NCBI RefSeq assembly: GCF_037042905.1
Contig: NC_087252.1
Span: 2,115,501 to 2,179,500, forward strand
Reading direction: 5' to 3'
From: Lytechinus pictus
Taxonomy: Eukaryota > Echinodermata > Echinoidea > Temnopleuroida > Toxopneustidae
Length of the DNA stretch: 64,000 nt
Shown here: piece by piece, positions 22,742-34,046 of the stretch
Layout: each line of letters opens with the position of its first letter
Numbering within the stretch: position 1 is the first letter of the stretch
Position numbers and translations under genes: made by a program
The notes under the pieces: generated by a model
The model's input: the letters and a program-made list of their open reading frames with translations, nothing else
The model's database searches: none
Told to the model about the DNA's origin: nothing

Positions 22742-24059
22742 CTATTTCATGAAAATTAGAATATAATGAAAAGCATGCATTGATCACTGATCAAATCAAG
22801 TGATGAGTCCAGTGCTTCTCCAGGTAACATTAATCTCTCGATCCATTTGAGCATGAGTAAACATTAATGATTTAATGACAGCTTTTTAAGAACTAACTTA
22901 AATCATGATAGATTCGAAAAATAACCAAAAGAGTGATAAGTTCCGTTATTTGCACTTAGTTGTAATCCAAGTTTTACCGCAGCCGATCCTAGAATGTGAT
23001 GGGATTGAGGACGGAAAGATGAATTGTAGCAGCAGCAGTAGAAGCTATACATGTAAGAAGCGGATATCATAACATGTGCTTTTATAAGAGCCCGGTTTCT
23101 ATGTATTAATGTGCAATTAAAGTGTTTGCTGTATTTTATGGAAAAAAATGCTATCTCAGCTTTCCTATATGAATGTAAGATACTAAAGCACATTAATCAT
23201 TCGAATGCTTAGATTAAGGGTAGGCGTAATATGATTTCAATCAGTATGACTTCACAACTCTCTGCTTTATTTGTGTACATATTGTGTGAAAGACGGTGAG
23301 CGATGATCACTGTGTAATATAAAAATATGTTGTCGTGCGTGCCAAAAATATCCGTACAAAAATAAATAAATAAAACAGGCAATTGTGCATCTCTAAAATA
23401 GGAAAGAAAAACAAACTTTATCTTTTAACTTAACGTTAAATCACCGATTAAAAAGTAGGTAAGTGGTTAGATTGAAGCTGTCTGACTTCAATGTAAGAGC
23501 AAGCCCATGGAATCTAAACTTTTATTAAACTTTTCGATTTCTATTCATTGTGGTCAAGACAATTACCAGCAGACCAAACTTCCGATTTCATCTTTACAGA
23601 CATTCGGAACCTAATACAGAATTCCGTCTAAAGATAATACAAATGCCTACTCTTTGATCGAAGGTAAGGGCATGGTCTAAGTCTGTTTATAAATTATGGA
23701 AGGCCAAACATATCAAAATTTTGCTGATTGTTTCTTCTCATGATGAATGAGGAAGAAAATAAATGTGATTGCATTTTTTTTTCACAATAAGTTTATTGGC
23801 GAATTCGCTGAGTAAAAAAGAAATACATTTATCCTGGTTGGGCACCCTTTTGCTATACACATCAAAGAGTTAGACTGCGGTGTAAGATTGACCTCGGGTC
23901 AAAGGCAAAAGATGTATACCTGTTTGTTGTATATTGTTGGTGTGTGTGGGGTGCGTCTGCATGTGTGTTTCACTCCATTTTGATAGGCCCTGGATGCATG
24001 TTATTTTAATTTCAATGAATTTCTAAATATTACGTTGTATTAACTTCCTGATTTGCAAA
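22742..24059. other. Intergenic DNA, nothing recognised
   Basis: AT-rich sequence between gene 1 and the decayed LINE. Open frames on both strands are short and motif-free. No RNA gene is seen. Confidence 0.5.
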
Positions 24060-25545
24060 GATTGCAGAATCGTTTACTGCAAAATGATTATGGAAAGATA
24101 TTGCTGACAAAATCGATCAAAATCAATTCGGTAATATAAGAAATTTGTATATATGTCAGTATCTTATCGGATTACTACATGCTTTATACGGTTACGCTGA
24201 AAAGCCTCTTTCTGTATCCACAATTTTTTTGACTGATTTCTCGAAAGCTTTTGATTGAATTAATCATAATTTGCTCGTCAATAAATTATTAAACCTTCAT
24301 GTTCGACCATGTGTAATCTCTTTGGTAATTGATTTCCTCCCTCGATAGTCGTCAGCAGGTTGTAAAGTATAAAGGCCAATTATCTTATCTTAAACATAAT
24401 GGTGTAGGTGTGCCACAAGGGACTAAACTTGGCCCGATTCTATTTCTAGTTATGATAAACGATGCCTGTAGAGATTCTAGTATGTCATATTTCACATATG
24501 TAGACGATCTGACGATAGTAGAATGTAGATTAAGATCACAAACACCACAGTTGCAAGTTCAGTTACAATGTATTCATTCATGGACCTTGGCAAATAGTAT
24601 GAAATTGAACCCACTAAAATGCTGTTCAATGTCATCTTCTTTCTCTAAGCGACCTTAACAACCATAGTTTTTTTTGTATATTGATGGCATCCCATTACCT
24701 TCTGTTAATAGTCAAGATACTTTGCGTCATGATCCAATCAGACCTAAAATGGAATGCTCATGTTTAAGAAATTATCAAAAAATGTAACAAAAAACTATTC
24801 ATGTTACGTAGATAAAAAATCTACAACCTTCCTGTTTGTGATCTAGTCACCGTTGATATTGGCTACGTAAGACCAACCTTGGAGTACTGTGTACCTCTTT
24901 TTACGTCTGGTCTTACTAGCAGACAGATTAATGATTTGGAATCTATACAAAAAAGAGCTTGTCGAATTATTCTTGGATCATCAAAATACAGTTGATATGA
25001 TGATGCATTGGTTGAGCTGGGATTACCAACTTTATTGTCCCGATGAGAAAAACTTACTCAAGATTTTGCTATTTGTTTTGAAAAAAAATTACTTATGTCA
25101 GTCTTGGTTACCTCCTCAAATAAATAATATTTTCCTTCGAAATGCAAACAAATATACAAAATTCAAATACAAGACAAACAGATTTGAAAACTGGGCCATC
25201 CCTATTCTTGTACGTGTGCTTAACAAATATTACAAATCATAACTGAAATAATTTGAAAATTCTTAAACTTTTGATATAAATGCATGCTTAGAAATTGTGA
25301 ATTATTTTTGATAACCATTGACGTATTGTGTTTTATTAAAAGTTGTATTATGAATGATTTTATCAATCTATCATATATCCATCTTTATAAATAAATTATT
25401 GTGCAAATGTATGTGAATAATTTTGAATGTCTGTATTTTTTACCATGTATTTTTAATTGATACCCTGTAAAGCATGTGTAGTTCAGTTTTTACTGCGAAA
25501 CATGTCTATTGAATAAACCATTAAATGAATAAATGAACATACTGT
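24060..25545 (+). pseudogene. Decayed non-LTR retrotransposon (reverse transcriptase remnant)
   Basis: The reading LTDFSKAFD (stop after), then GVPQGTKLGPILFLVMINDA and YVDDLTIVE are reverse-transcriptase motifs B and C in a frame open from 24329 to 24658. C-terminal pieces follow at 24889-25242. Stops and frameshifts break it into at least three parts. The end reads gaataaaccattaaatgaataaatg, a typical LINE tail. It lies between the two genes. Confidence 0.78.
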
Positions 25546-26184
25546 ATGATAAGGTCATAGCATAATTAATTGGTGACGTGATGATTCAAATATTTTTTGA
25601 GTTGACATTTACCGCAGTGATTGCATGTCAGTCTGCTCTAAAATATTAATATAAGTCTATCAGTAATATTCATCAATTATCAATGTCTTTGTAAAGTTTA
25701 GTGTTGAAACACAATAAAGAGAAATTCATGCAGTATCATTTTGTTTCAAGAAGTTGTAATTTTATTGCCTTGTGTGAATAAGATTGCATCTTTGGGATGA
25801 ATATACCGAATGCAAATCTTTGATGCAATATACTCAAATTCTTGTAAATGGCATTATGACACGTGATTTATCGTCTGGTCTCCCTAATAGCGACTAATCG
25901 TGCACCTTCATTATAGTTCAATAAGGTAGTTGACCACTTGACTTTCGGCTAAAATTCATTGAAAAGGAAGAAATGATTTTGTAAAATTTTGTATCAAATT
26001 GTGAATCAAATCATAATTCTCTATCAATATTGTGATCGGCATATTAGAAATAACTGTTAGCATTCATGCTTTTTACAGTGACGCATTAATTACCCTAACA
26101 TGTAGTGATGTAGCATGAGCTCACAACAGTCCGCCACGAGGGGATTCGTTAATTTTGAGAATTCTTTCTAGATATTTCCATTGT

Positions 26185-27313
26185 TGATGAGGTCTATTAT
26201 CGATTGGTCTAATGCCAACTAAATACCAACTCGTCATTTGGTCTACCATCATTTTGTCCACTATCCACATGGTATAAGTGCCATTTCGTCCACTCACCAT
26301 TTGTAATTAACAAGTTGGTCCAATAGCCATTTAGTCCGTATACCATTTGGTCTAATTGGACTAAGTGCTAATTAGGCGAAATGAAATGGATATTAGACCG
26401 ATTGGTTATGAATATGAATGATAATTGGACAATATGGTTAGACGAAATGTTGATGGACGGAATGGCTTTAGACTATTAAAAAGAAGGTAGACCGTGCAAT
26501 GAGTGGACAATTTAGCAATAGACGAATTGGCAATTCACCTTGATAAGGGGCCGATGAGGTTTGTCAACGGTTCATTGAGGTTGAGGTTATGGTCTTTACA
26601 TTTTTTTTTGGGTAGAGGAAGGCAACTGCTATCAGTAGATGGCATTATATGGTAGGGTGTCATTAGTGAAACAAAATATATATTTGTACTAAGAAGAATG
26701 GGCCTATAAAATCCGTTAAAAATTTATGTTATAAGAGAACAATGTTAGTCAACTGAAAATAAATTGATCTAACAAGTTAAAACCAGAATCAATTGCAATT
26801 CAATTCAGAGTCATTAAAACTCATTAAAAGCAATTTGCAACATGAAATCATCTTGAATGGTGCATTGTGATCATGGAAATAGCAAGGTTCCTGTGCAATA
26901 CAATATTGTGCGAAGATTCCAAGACAAACATAATTCATAGTTATTTATGATTATTCGGTAATCACGCATTTCATTTGCATTATAAATCACCCGGTATATA
27001 AATATGGTAATACAAACATTGAACTTGGTTATGTATACATGATTTATGGATATTTGTGTTTGCTTCCTAGTACAAATATATGCTGTTGCACTAATGACAC
27101 GCTACCATATTATGCTATCTACGGATAGCAGTTGCCTTCCTATATATATATATATATATATATAAATATGTATTTACATTAGACGGTATAAAACAAACAA
27201 AAGACCATAACTTCCACCTCAATCAACCTTTAAAAAATACACATCGGCACCCATCAAGGTAAATTGCAAACTCGTCCACTCATCACACGGTCTACCTTCA
27301 TTTAGCCTAATGC
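26185..27313. mobile_element. Fold-back element with a CCATTTGGTC-rich core
   Basis: The flank caactgctatcagtagatgg (26629) is mirrored by tatctacggatagcagttgc (27117), and tttgtactaagaag by tagtacaaatatatg. The left arm is filled with short repeats of the type gccatttggtcta, gtccactcaccattt and taccatttggtcta, which then turn around to tagacgaaatg and tagaccgattgg. No coding frame. Confidence 0.65.
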
Positions 27314-27644
27314 AATTTCTTTTGAAAATGATATCCAAACTGTGCTAAAGATATTTTACTTTAACCACATGAGCATGAATGTAAATCAATAAAACCTCCT
27401 TCCATGAGCTTCTTTGTAAGACTGTTCTACATGAAACATGCAATTTGATGTCAACAAAATATGAGCAAAGTAATCATAAACGTTTATCATCTGATCCAGG
27501 GTGGGTATCAAGTTCAAGTGTCTACATTATTGAGTCGCAATGATAACCAACGATGATAAGAATGATAAGAGTTTTTAAGTTCACCCTCTCCATGTAGTCT
27601 CTTTGCCATGTTCACGAAGATGAATTTGAAATTATATTAACGAT

Positions 27645-27745
27645 TGATGTCTAACTTTTGTATCACCTGCATAGCAGAACGAGACTGTAGGTGCTGCTTT
27701 TCCAAGGTTAAGTCTTTGAAATATCATAACTTCCAAAGTGTATGA
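27645..27745. repeat. Dispersed repeat with the phrase gcctgcatagcag
   Basis: The text tgtatcacctgcatagcaga followed by gagactgtaggtgctgcttttcc matches 59325-59400 (cgcctgcatagcagatcgag, then gtcgcttttccgac). Both are followed by gtgaaatatcat-like text. No coding meaning is seen. Confidence 0.55.
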
Positions 27746-27749
27746 ACCT

Positions 27750-29275
27750 AGAGTGCGTCCCCCAAAACCAATACACTTTTGAAATGGCTGCCAAATAAAA
27801 AATATAGCACTATGGGGAAAAACACTTACATATATGGAAGCCAATAAAGTCAACTCTCAAATGACAACAAAAAGTTTGAAATCTATTTATGCTTGAGCGA
27901 GCACTGCCCACTGAAACAAAGGGTATGAAAATTAGGCTGGGCCGGAATTAACCTTCCTATTTATGTCAGTTTTCGAAAGGCAAATCCTTTGGAACTTGCA
28001 AAGTTAAAGGCGTTGTGATAAATTAATGATCAATCGTGACCAGTTTTGGTTGTTTAAGCAAATTTCATACATTATTAAACTGAACTTTAATGCATTAGTG
28101 AAGACAAATTACACTTTTTGGGCAGCATTTCAACTTTATCACGTGAATCTCAGCAATGTGTTCATGGGAGTCGGGAGAATAAGGGGTGAGATAGGACTTA
28201 AGTTGGAGAAGTTAATTGGTTGATGGAATAAGGGTCAACAGAACATTCAGCCCCCCCCTTCCTGTCTCCCGCTCTCCCGGCCCCTCCTGTTGAGAGACTG
28301 ACAGCTATTGTCATGTACGCGTGAAGTCCAGAGCAGAATTTAATGATACATTCTTAATTGGGACATCAACTTATCCTATATCAATCATTTAATCAACAAT
28401 TTATCAGTAAATCAAGTCATTCAATGTGCAATGTGATCAATCAAACATTGAGGTTTATTTTCAATAAATTATTTCATTAATCATCATAATCATAAATCTT
28501 TTAGAATCGTTGAGTGAAAAAAAAGACCACCAGCCACCGGCCACTTGGCAGTTATGTTTTGAATAGGATACAATCCAGGAAGTGAAAGAGAGAGAGAGAG
28601 AGAAAAAAAGTGGGGAATTGGAGGTGAAGGGGGGCGGATGCCTATGACTATTAATTTGTGAAAGGACGAAAAGAAGAGGAATGCCCTTTTAACCAAGTCT
28701 TAGCATATCTCGCCCTCTTGCTTGTAACATGTACCATCACATTACTCTGACTCTCAGGAAACACACTTCTGAGGTCCACAAGATGAATATGCTACACTAA
28801 AATTACAATTCCTGTTCACTCATACATTAAATTTCAATTAAGTAACTCATGAAATTTGCCTAAGAAACTAAAACATATCTCACTCATTAATTTAGCATAA
28901 CAACCTTAGCTTTGCAAGTTCCAAAGGACTAACCACTCAAAAAACTGTCAGGCTAATTCCTATCCAGCCTAGCCGAGCTTAGTCTCTCAGGTGGACAGAA
29001 GGGGGGAGGGTCGAGATGGAGGGAGGGGTTGCTAAATGTTCCTTTGACCTTTATCCCATCAACGTACTACACCTACCTAAGTCATATTACCCCTATTCTC
29101 CCGACTCTTATGAACACACTGCTGAGATCCACATGAAAAAGTCAAAATGCTGCACTAAAAATTGCAATTCATGATCACTCATGCATTAAATATCAATTTA
29201 ATAACGCATGAAATTTTCTCAAACAACACACTGATCACAATTGATCATTAATTCACCAAATACAACCTTTAATCT
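27750..29275. mobile_element. Tc1/mariner-like element copy lacking its right terminus
   Basis: The left end agtgcgtcccccaaaacc followed by cacttttgaaatggctgcca matches the left end at 34765. Inner palindromic stretches of the family follow (cctggccggaattaacc-like text and its mirror ggctaattcctatccagcct). The right TIR is missing: the similarity stops near 29275, about 80 bp before the first codon of gene 2. Confidence 0.65.
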
Positions 29276-29340
29276 TCACGTGATTGAATAAACAGAAAAC
29301 CTTATATACATAATGCAAACTTTATGTTAACAAGATAAAA

Positions 29341-29364
29341 ATGATCTCGACAGAGGATGGCTAA
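29341..29364 (+). promoter_or_regulatory. Short upstream ORF overlapping the gene 2 start
   Basis: The ATG at 29341 opens a seven-codon frame ending in taa at 29362-29364, which overlaps the gene 2 ATG at 29357 in another frame. If the transcript includes it, it could lower initiation at 29357 and favour the next in-frame ATG at 29390. The transcription start is unknown. Confidence 0.35.
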
Positions 29365-29456
29365 CTACAAGACAGGTACAGCTATACAAATGGCGGTCAA
29401 ACGAATACACCTCTCTCTGTGGATCATATCTGCTTTTGTTATCTACTTCTCTTTAG
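29357..29456 (+). CDS. Gene 2 first coding exon, signal peptide
   Basis: The frame runs from ATG 29357 to a phase 1 donor g|gtatgt at 29457. A second in-frame ATG at 29390 starts a textbook signal peptide: MAVKRIH, then the hydrophobic core LSLWIISAFVIYFSL, with the Gly completed in the next exon. Joining to the Ig exon at 45378 keeps frame (L-G-I-R-G). This exon is not long enough to stand out as an open frame. It was found by looking for a leader upstream of the Ig exons. The 15.9-kb intron that follows is full of repeats, and no other leader exon was found nearer the Ig exon. Confidence 0.7.
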
Positions 29457-29682
29457 GTATGTAGTGATTTATTTATATTGTATGTAGTATTTTTTAAATG
29501 TCTAATGACCGAGTAGTTACTAGGCTTAACGATGTTACGTATAAGCCTTTAGAGCAGACACATTCATATCAAGGTAGTTTGGCCAAAATTACGTTGTAAC
29601 GCTCCACCCACACATACATATAAAGCTTCGTTTTGCCTCTATCAAATTCGAAAGGGGAAGGGGGTTGTGGAGCCGTGATATG

Positions 29683-29883
29683 TGATATGTGCAAACGCCG
29701 GGATATGTGCAAACAACGGTATATGTGCAAAATTTCGCCGGGATTTGTGCAAACGCCACGCTGGAAAATGTGCAAATCTGTCAAAATTTATCAACGGCAT
29801 CTGTTCAAACGTGACGACGGGATATGTGCAAATGAACAATTTTCACGGGAAAAGTGCAAACCTCCGGGATATGTGCAAATTAC
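29683..29883. repeat. Irregular tandem repeat of gggatatgtgcaaac
   Basis: The phrase gatatgtgcaaac or close variants (tatatgtgcaaaa, gatttgtgcaaac, gaaaatgtgcaaat, gatatgtgcaaat) occurs about nine times with spacers of 5 to 40 bases. The open frames across it (ICANAGICANNG-like) come from the repeat. It lies about 230 bp inside intron 1 of gene 2. Confidence 0.7.
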
Positions 29884-32360
29884 TGTTTTTATCCATATTA
29901 AGGATATTTATCATGAAATGTTTCATAACATTACTGTTAAAATGAGAAACATGCCTGCATAAGGGAGAAGCTACAGCTAGTGTCATCGGCAATGAAACGC
30001 TTTTCAGAGAGGCAGTGGGGGGGGGGGGGGGGCACCAGGCTTAGTGGACATTTGCTCTGGCGACAATTGCTCCGATGGAAATTCTAAACATTAAGCGAAA
30101 CATAAAAGCTAACCTCCAAAACTAAATACACCCTAATCGTAATCATGACAATATTCTGAACCAAAAACTCTATCACAATCCTAAAACTTATCCTATGCCT
30201 TCTGAGATATTAATTGTCGCAATTTTCGCAGGAGTATATGTCGTGTCACCTTAAAGGGACATTTAGTACTGTTTCGAACACTGCATGGGGCAATTATTAA
30301 AGGGGGTGGGAGAGGCAAGCATGATTTCCACTGATGCACACATTGAACTTGATCTGTTGATTTCATTTCCAGATTTCATCAGAAGTTGTCGAATTTCTTT
30401 AAAATTTAATTATAAACCCAAAATGTTTTGATTACTATGCCATTTGATATTAATTTTTTTATGAATCTATGAACATTCAAACAAGACATTGTTTCCTATC
30501 TCTTTTAACACACCCAAAGTGACGTCAGCTTGTGTAATATCAGCCACATGTGTAAAAACACTGTACCCACTAACGTATATAAAAATATTTCCCACACAAT
30601 CATGTCATACTAGCGCACTTTACCAACAAGAGGCATTAATTTTGAACTATATACCCACAAATGCGATGCACTTTACTCTCTAAATGAAATATTTTTAGGT
30701 TGCAATTCATACACCTCGATTTTACAACGAATGTTCCATATGATATGAATGCAGGGGCTGCGATCCGGGGGAAGGGGGGGCAGGGGGTTCACAGTGCCCC
30801 CACTTTTTGAAGCACTAAACAGTTTTCCCTTTTAACCCAAGAACTTTGCCCCTTTCATCTTAGAAGGACCTGTTTATGTGTTAAAGTGTGCCCCTTTACC
30901 TTTTTATAAATATAAGTGCCCATTCTCGTATCAGATAAGTTTCCATTCCTTAAAACCGTTCTTTTCATGCCCTGTCATTGTCCGTTTTCCTTATTTCGCG
31001 TTCTCATCCCTTCTAAAAGTGCATATTTTAATAATAAAAATCATTTTAATATGTTCCTCTCGCCCCTTTAACCCTATCTAAGCCGGGGGGGGGGGGGGGC
31101 CTCGGAGGCCGATGCTGGTAGTCTCCTTTTCCAGACCCAATGCGACCTTACCCTACAAGATGAAGGTTATTAGTTTACTTTTTAATACTCAGTCTTGGCC
31201 ATATATTCTTCCAAACAACAGGATTAACGCTATACCTGGACTAGCTAAGCGTAGTCTTTACTCAGAACCCGGTGGTTAAAAAGAGAAATAAACTTTACAA
31301 TTTAAACCTCACCATCTTCTAAACCATTGCCATGTCATCAAGCATATGGATATAGAGTTATTATTTTCTCCAGACCCAGTCATTTGAAAAAAAAAATCAA
31401 GAATCTTCGAAACGTCAATCCCGTCATCTTCAATACAAGAACCTGTAATGTAGCACATGGGTATACAGCGTAATTATACAGTGGGTGTACAGTGTAGTTT
31501 TTTTAATAAATGGATTTGGAGTAAAGGCTATGCTATAGGTACCCGTGCTTTGTTATACTTATAGACTATTAGTTTGGAAGATGATGGGGTCTTACTATTT
31601 AAGTTTTTTTTATCACCAGGTTTGGAGTAAAGACTACACTCTATATCCATTTTTTTCCCACAGATATGAGACGGTGGGGTCGTCAAATTGAAGATCTCCT
31701 AATTTTTTTTAATAACAGCGTCTGGGGTAAAGACTGTGCTCTTATATCCATGCTTTCTTACAGGGTCTTATTTTTTAAGATTATAACATAATTTTTTTAA
31801 ACGGGTCTGGAGTAAAGACTACGATATGTACCCTTGCTTTATAACGGAGTCTTAGTCTTGGGTATTAATTCTGAAGGTTTTTTAATCAAACCTCTGGAGA
31901 AAAGACAACGCTTTATATCCATCTTTTTCACAGGGATGAGACTGTGGGGTCTTGAAAATTTGTTTAAATAAACGGGTCTGGAGAATTGAGAATACGTTAT
32001 ATACACGTTCTTTATAACAGAGTCTTAGTAGTGGAAGATGGCGGGCCTAAAGGAGAAATATATTGATTATGAATGTGGTCTTATTATATATGAATGGAAA
32101 GGTAATGATGTGGGGATTATCAGTGGGTCATTAAAAAAATACCGAAAATAATACATTAGGTGAAAATCGCCGATTAAAAAACGCTAAAATGCCTCTCCGA
32201 AATATGCCTCGCATCGGTCTCTGAATTGACTCAAATTTGATGACGTCAGTGTCTGTACGAAAGGCGTGATTGGCTCTCCCACGTGAAGCTCCACTTGCAT
32301 GCAAAACCAGTTGCGAGGGTACGTTTTCTCCACACTGTCACTGAATACTTCGATCACGAA

Positions 32361-32459
32361 ATGAAAGAAAACCCAGAATTTTATCTAGATTTGGATTTTC
32401 AAATTGATGATTTTGAAGATGAAGAGAATGATGATGAAATGAACAACAAAGTGACATAG
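32361..32459 (+). CDS. Short acidic reading frame in the left arm, doubtful
   Basis: ATG to tag, 32 codons: MKENPEFYLDLDFQIDDF and then EDEENDDEMNNKVT. The frame is open upstream of the ATG too. A mirrored copy exists at 33491-33589. A donor-like site gag|gtaaat follows its stop. It could be the remains of a first exon of a transposon gene. No family is recognised. Confidence 0.3.
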   Translation: MKENPEFYLDLDFQIDDFEDEENDDEMNNKVT

Positions 32460-33490
32460 TTGGAGGTAAATTGGGGGAATTACGAGGTTTTATCGTAATT
32501 TAAAAAATAATACAAGATGTTACTATATTTTTATATAGATAAATGATTCCCCGAGTTTCGTAATTTTGTAAAATTAATGAGATAAAAATTACATCTAACA
32601 GAACGAGTGACAATCTATCCCAGCCACATGAAGTTTATCGTCGGTGCATACCGTCTGCTGCTATTCGTTGATTTGCCTTCAGGTTCGGATTATATTCACT
32701 TGTTTGTAAGTACAGTTATATCATTATTTTCCTTCTTCATAGTCACAGAGGTAAGAGGGCATGCCGGTAAGAGACTCTGTCTGGACAGTGTGGTAATTCA
32801 TTTTCATGAATTCAATTTGGCCCGCGCGGTGTAGCTAGCACTTTTAGCAGCTACATGAGTTGGTAGCGAATCGGCATGTGATCGTGTTGCAAGTTGAATT
32901 GTCCGACTCATCATCATTTTTGTTTTGAATAATATTTTATTTTCTGTCTCTTTCAAATCAATAGGTTTACAATCACAATTCATATAAATAAAGATTATTT
33001 GTATGTATACAATCAATAAACAATCAAACAAATAAATATATCAATATCAATGAGATTACGAATATTTTTAAAATGATTACAAATGAAATTAAACTGCTAA
33101 ATTTCTCTTCTATAACAATGTGAAAGCAGAGGGGAAAAACCCGTATCAATCGACAAAATAAAAAAAACGTACTTTGTAAAAAATGACTTTTTCCCTGAAT
33201 AGAATAGAAATAATCTCTTTCGCACATATTAATTGTACAAGAAATAAAAAAAGGATAAAAGATTATTTTGAAGGTTAATTAGAGGAAGGTTATCCTAAAA
33301 CGTCCCTACACACTCACCTTACCCCATACCCCCTCCCCCCTCATCTCTCTCCCCAGACACTCACACAAGCTCACTTCAACTCACCACCACTCACAGCTCC
33401 CCCCCCCTCTTCCCCGTCACAAAACTCACACATCCATCTACACACGTACACCCACACACAATCGGCGTAATTCCCCCAATTTACCTCCAA

Positions 33491-33589
33491 CTACGTCACT
33501 TTGTTGTTCACTTCATCATCATTCTCTTCATCTTCAAAATCATCAATTTGAAAATCCAAATCTAGATAAAATGCTGGGTTTTCTTTCAT
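33491..33589 (-). CDS. Short acidic reading frame in the right arm, doubtful
   Basis: Mirror copy of the frame at 32361-32459, also 32 codons and open. It differs at a few residues (P-A-F-Y and D-E-V-N in place of P-E-F-Y and D-E-M-N). The differences I could see mostly change the amino acid, so there is no sign of purifying selection. Confidence 0.3.
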   Translation of the reverse strand: MKENPAFYLDLDFQIDDFEDEENDDEVNNKVT

Positions 33590-33960
33590 ATCGGGATCGA
33601 AGTATTCAGTGACAATGTGGAGAAAACGTACCCTCGCAACAGCTTTTGCATGCAAGTGGAGCTTCACGTGGGAGAGCCAATCACGCCACTCGTACAGACA
33701 GTGACGTCATAAAAAAATCCCCAATTTCGCGGACATAATTCTGCGTGTTTGAAGCATTCAGAGAGAGAACTTTAAACTATCACTAACTGAGTTTCATCGG
33801 TCTCCATGATAAATGATGTACACCATCGTGTTCTTCTTATTTTCTCCTTTAATTTGATATATGATTCTCCATTTTTACGATTTTCAATATATTTCTTAAA
33901 TAGTTTTGAATTTGTTTAATCACCCGGTCTGGAGCAAAAACTACACTCTAAACCCAGTAA

Positions 33961-34046
33961 CCACCGATAGCTCAGTTGGTAGAGCGGAGGACTGTAGATG
34001 ATTGATGATTAACCTTATGTCGCTGGTTCGAATCCGGCTCGGTGGA
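33961..34046 (+). tRNA. tRNA-Tyr (GUA) with a short intron
   Basis: The acceptor stem ccaccga pairs with tcggtgg, followed by discriminator a. The D arm tagctcagttggtagagc, loop ctGTAg and T arm gctggttcgaatccggc are all present. The anticodon GTA is followed by one base and then an intron of about 13 nt (atgattgatgatt), the standard place for tRNA-Tyr introns in eukaryotes. A T run at about 34050-34058 is a Pol III stop. The last anticodon-stem pair looks like A-A, so it may be slightly damaged. Confidence 0.85.

Larger units (their letters stand above)
32051..33855. mobile_element. TTAAAGGrGAA-family inverted-repeat element with promoter-like arms
   Basis: It starts taaaggagaaatatattg and ends tattttctccttta. 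Long inner arms (about 32210-32480 and 33470-33720) are near-identical in reverse. Each arm carries TGACGTCA, attggct, CACGTG and a short acidic reading frame. The middle has no transposase frame. It interrupts the tandem array described at 31500-34400. Confidence 0.65.

Noticed and set aside
29633-29962. Open frames rich in CAN and MCK repeats
   Set aside because: They are translations of the ATGTGCAAA repeat in three frames and have no splice support.
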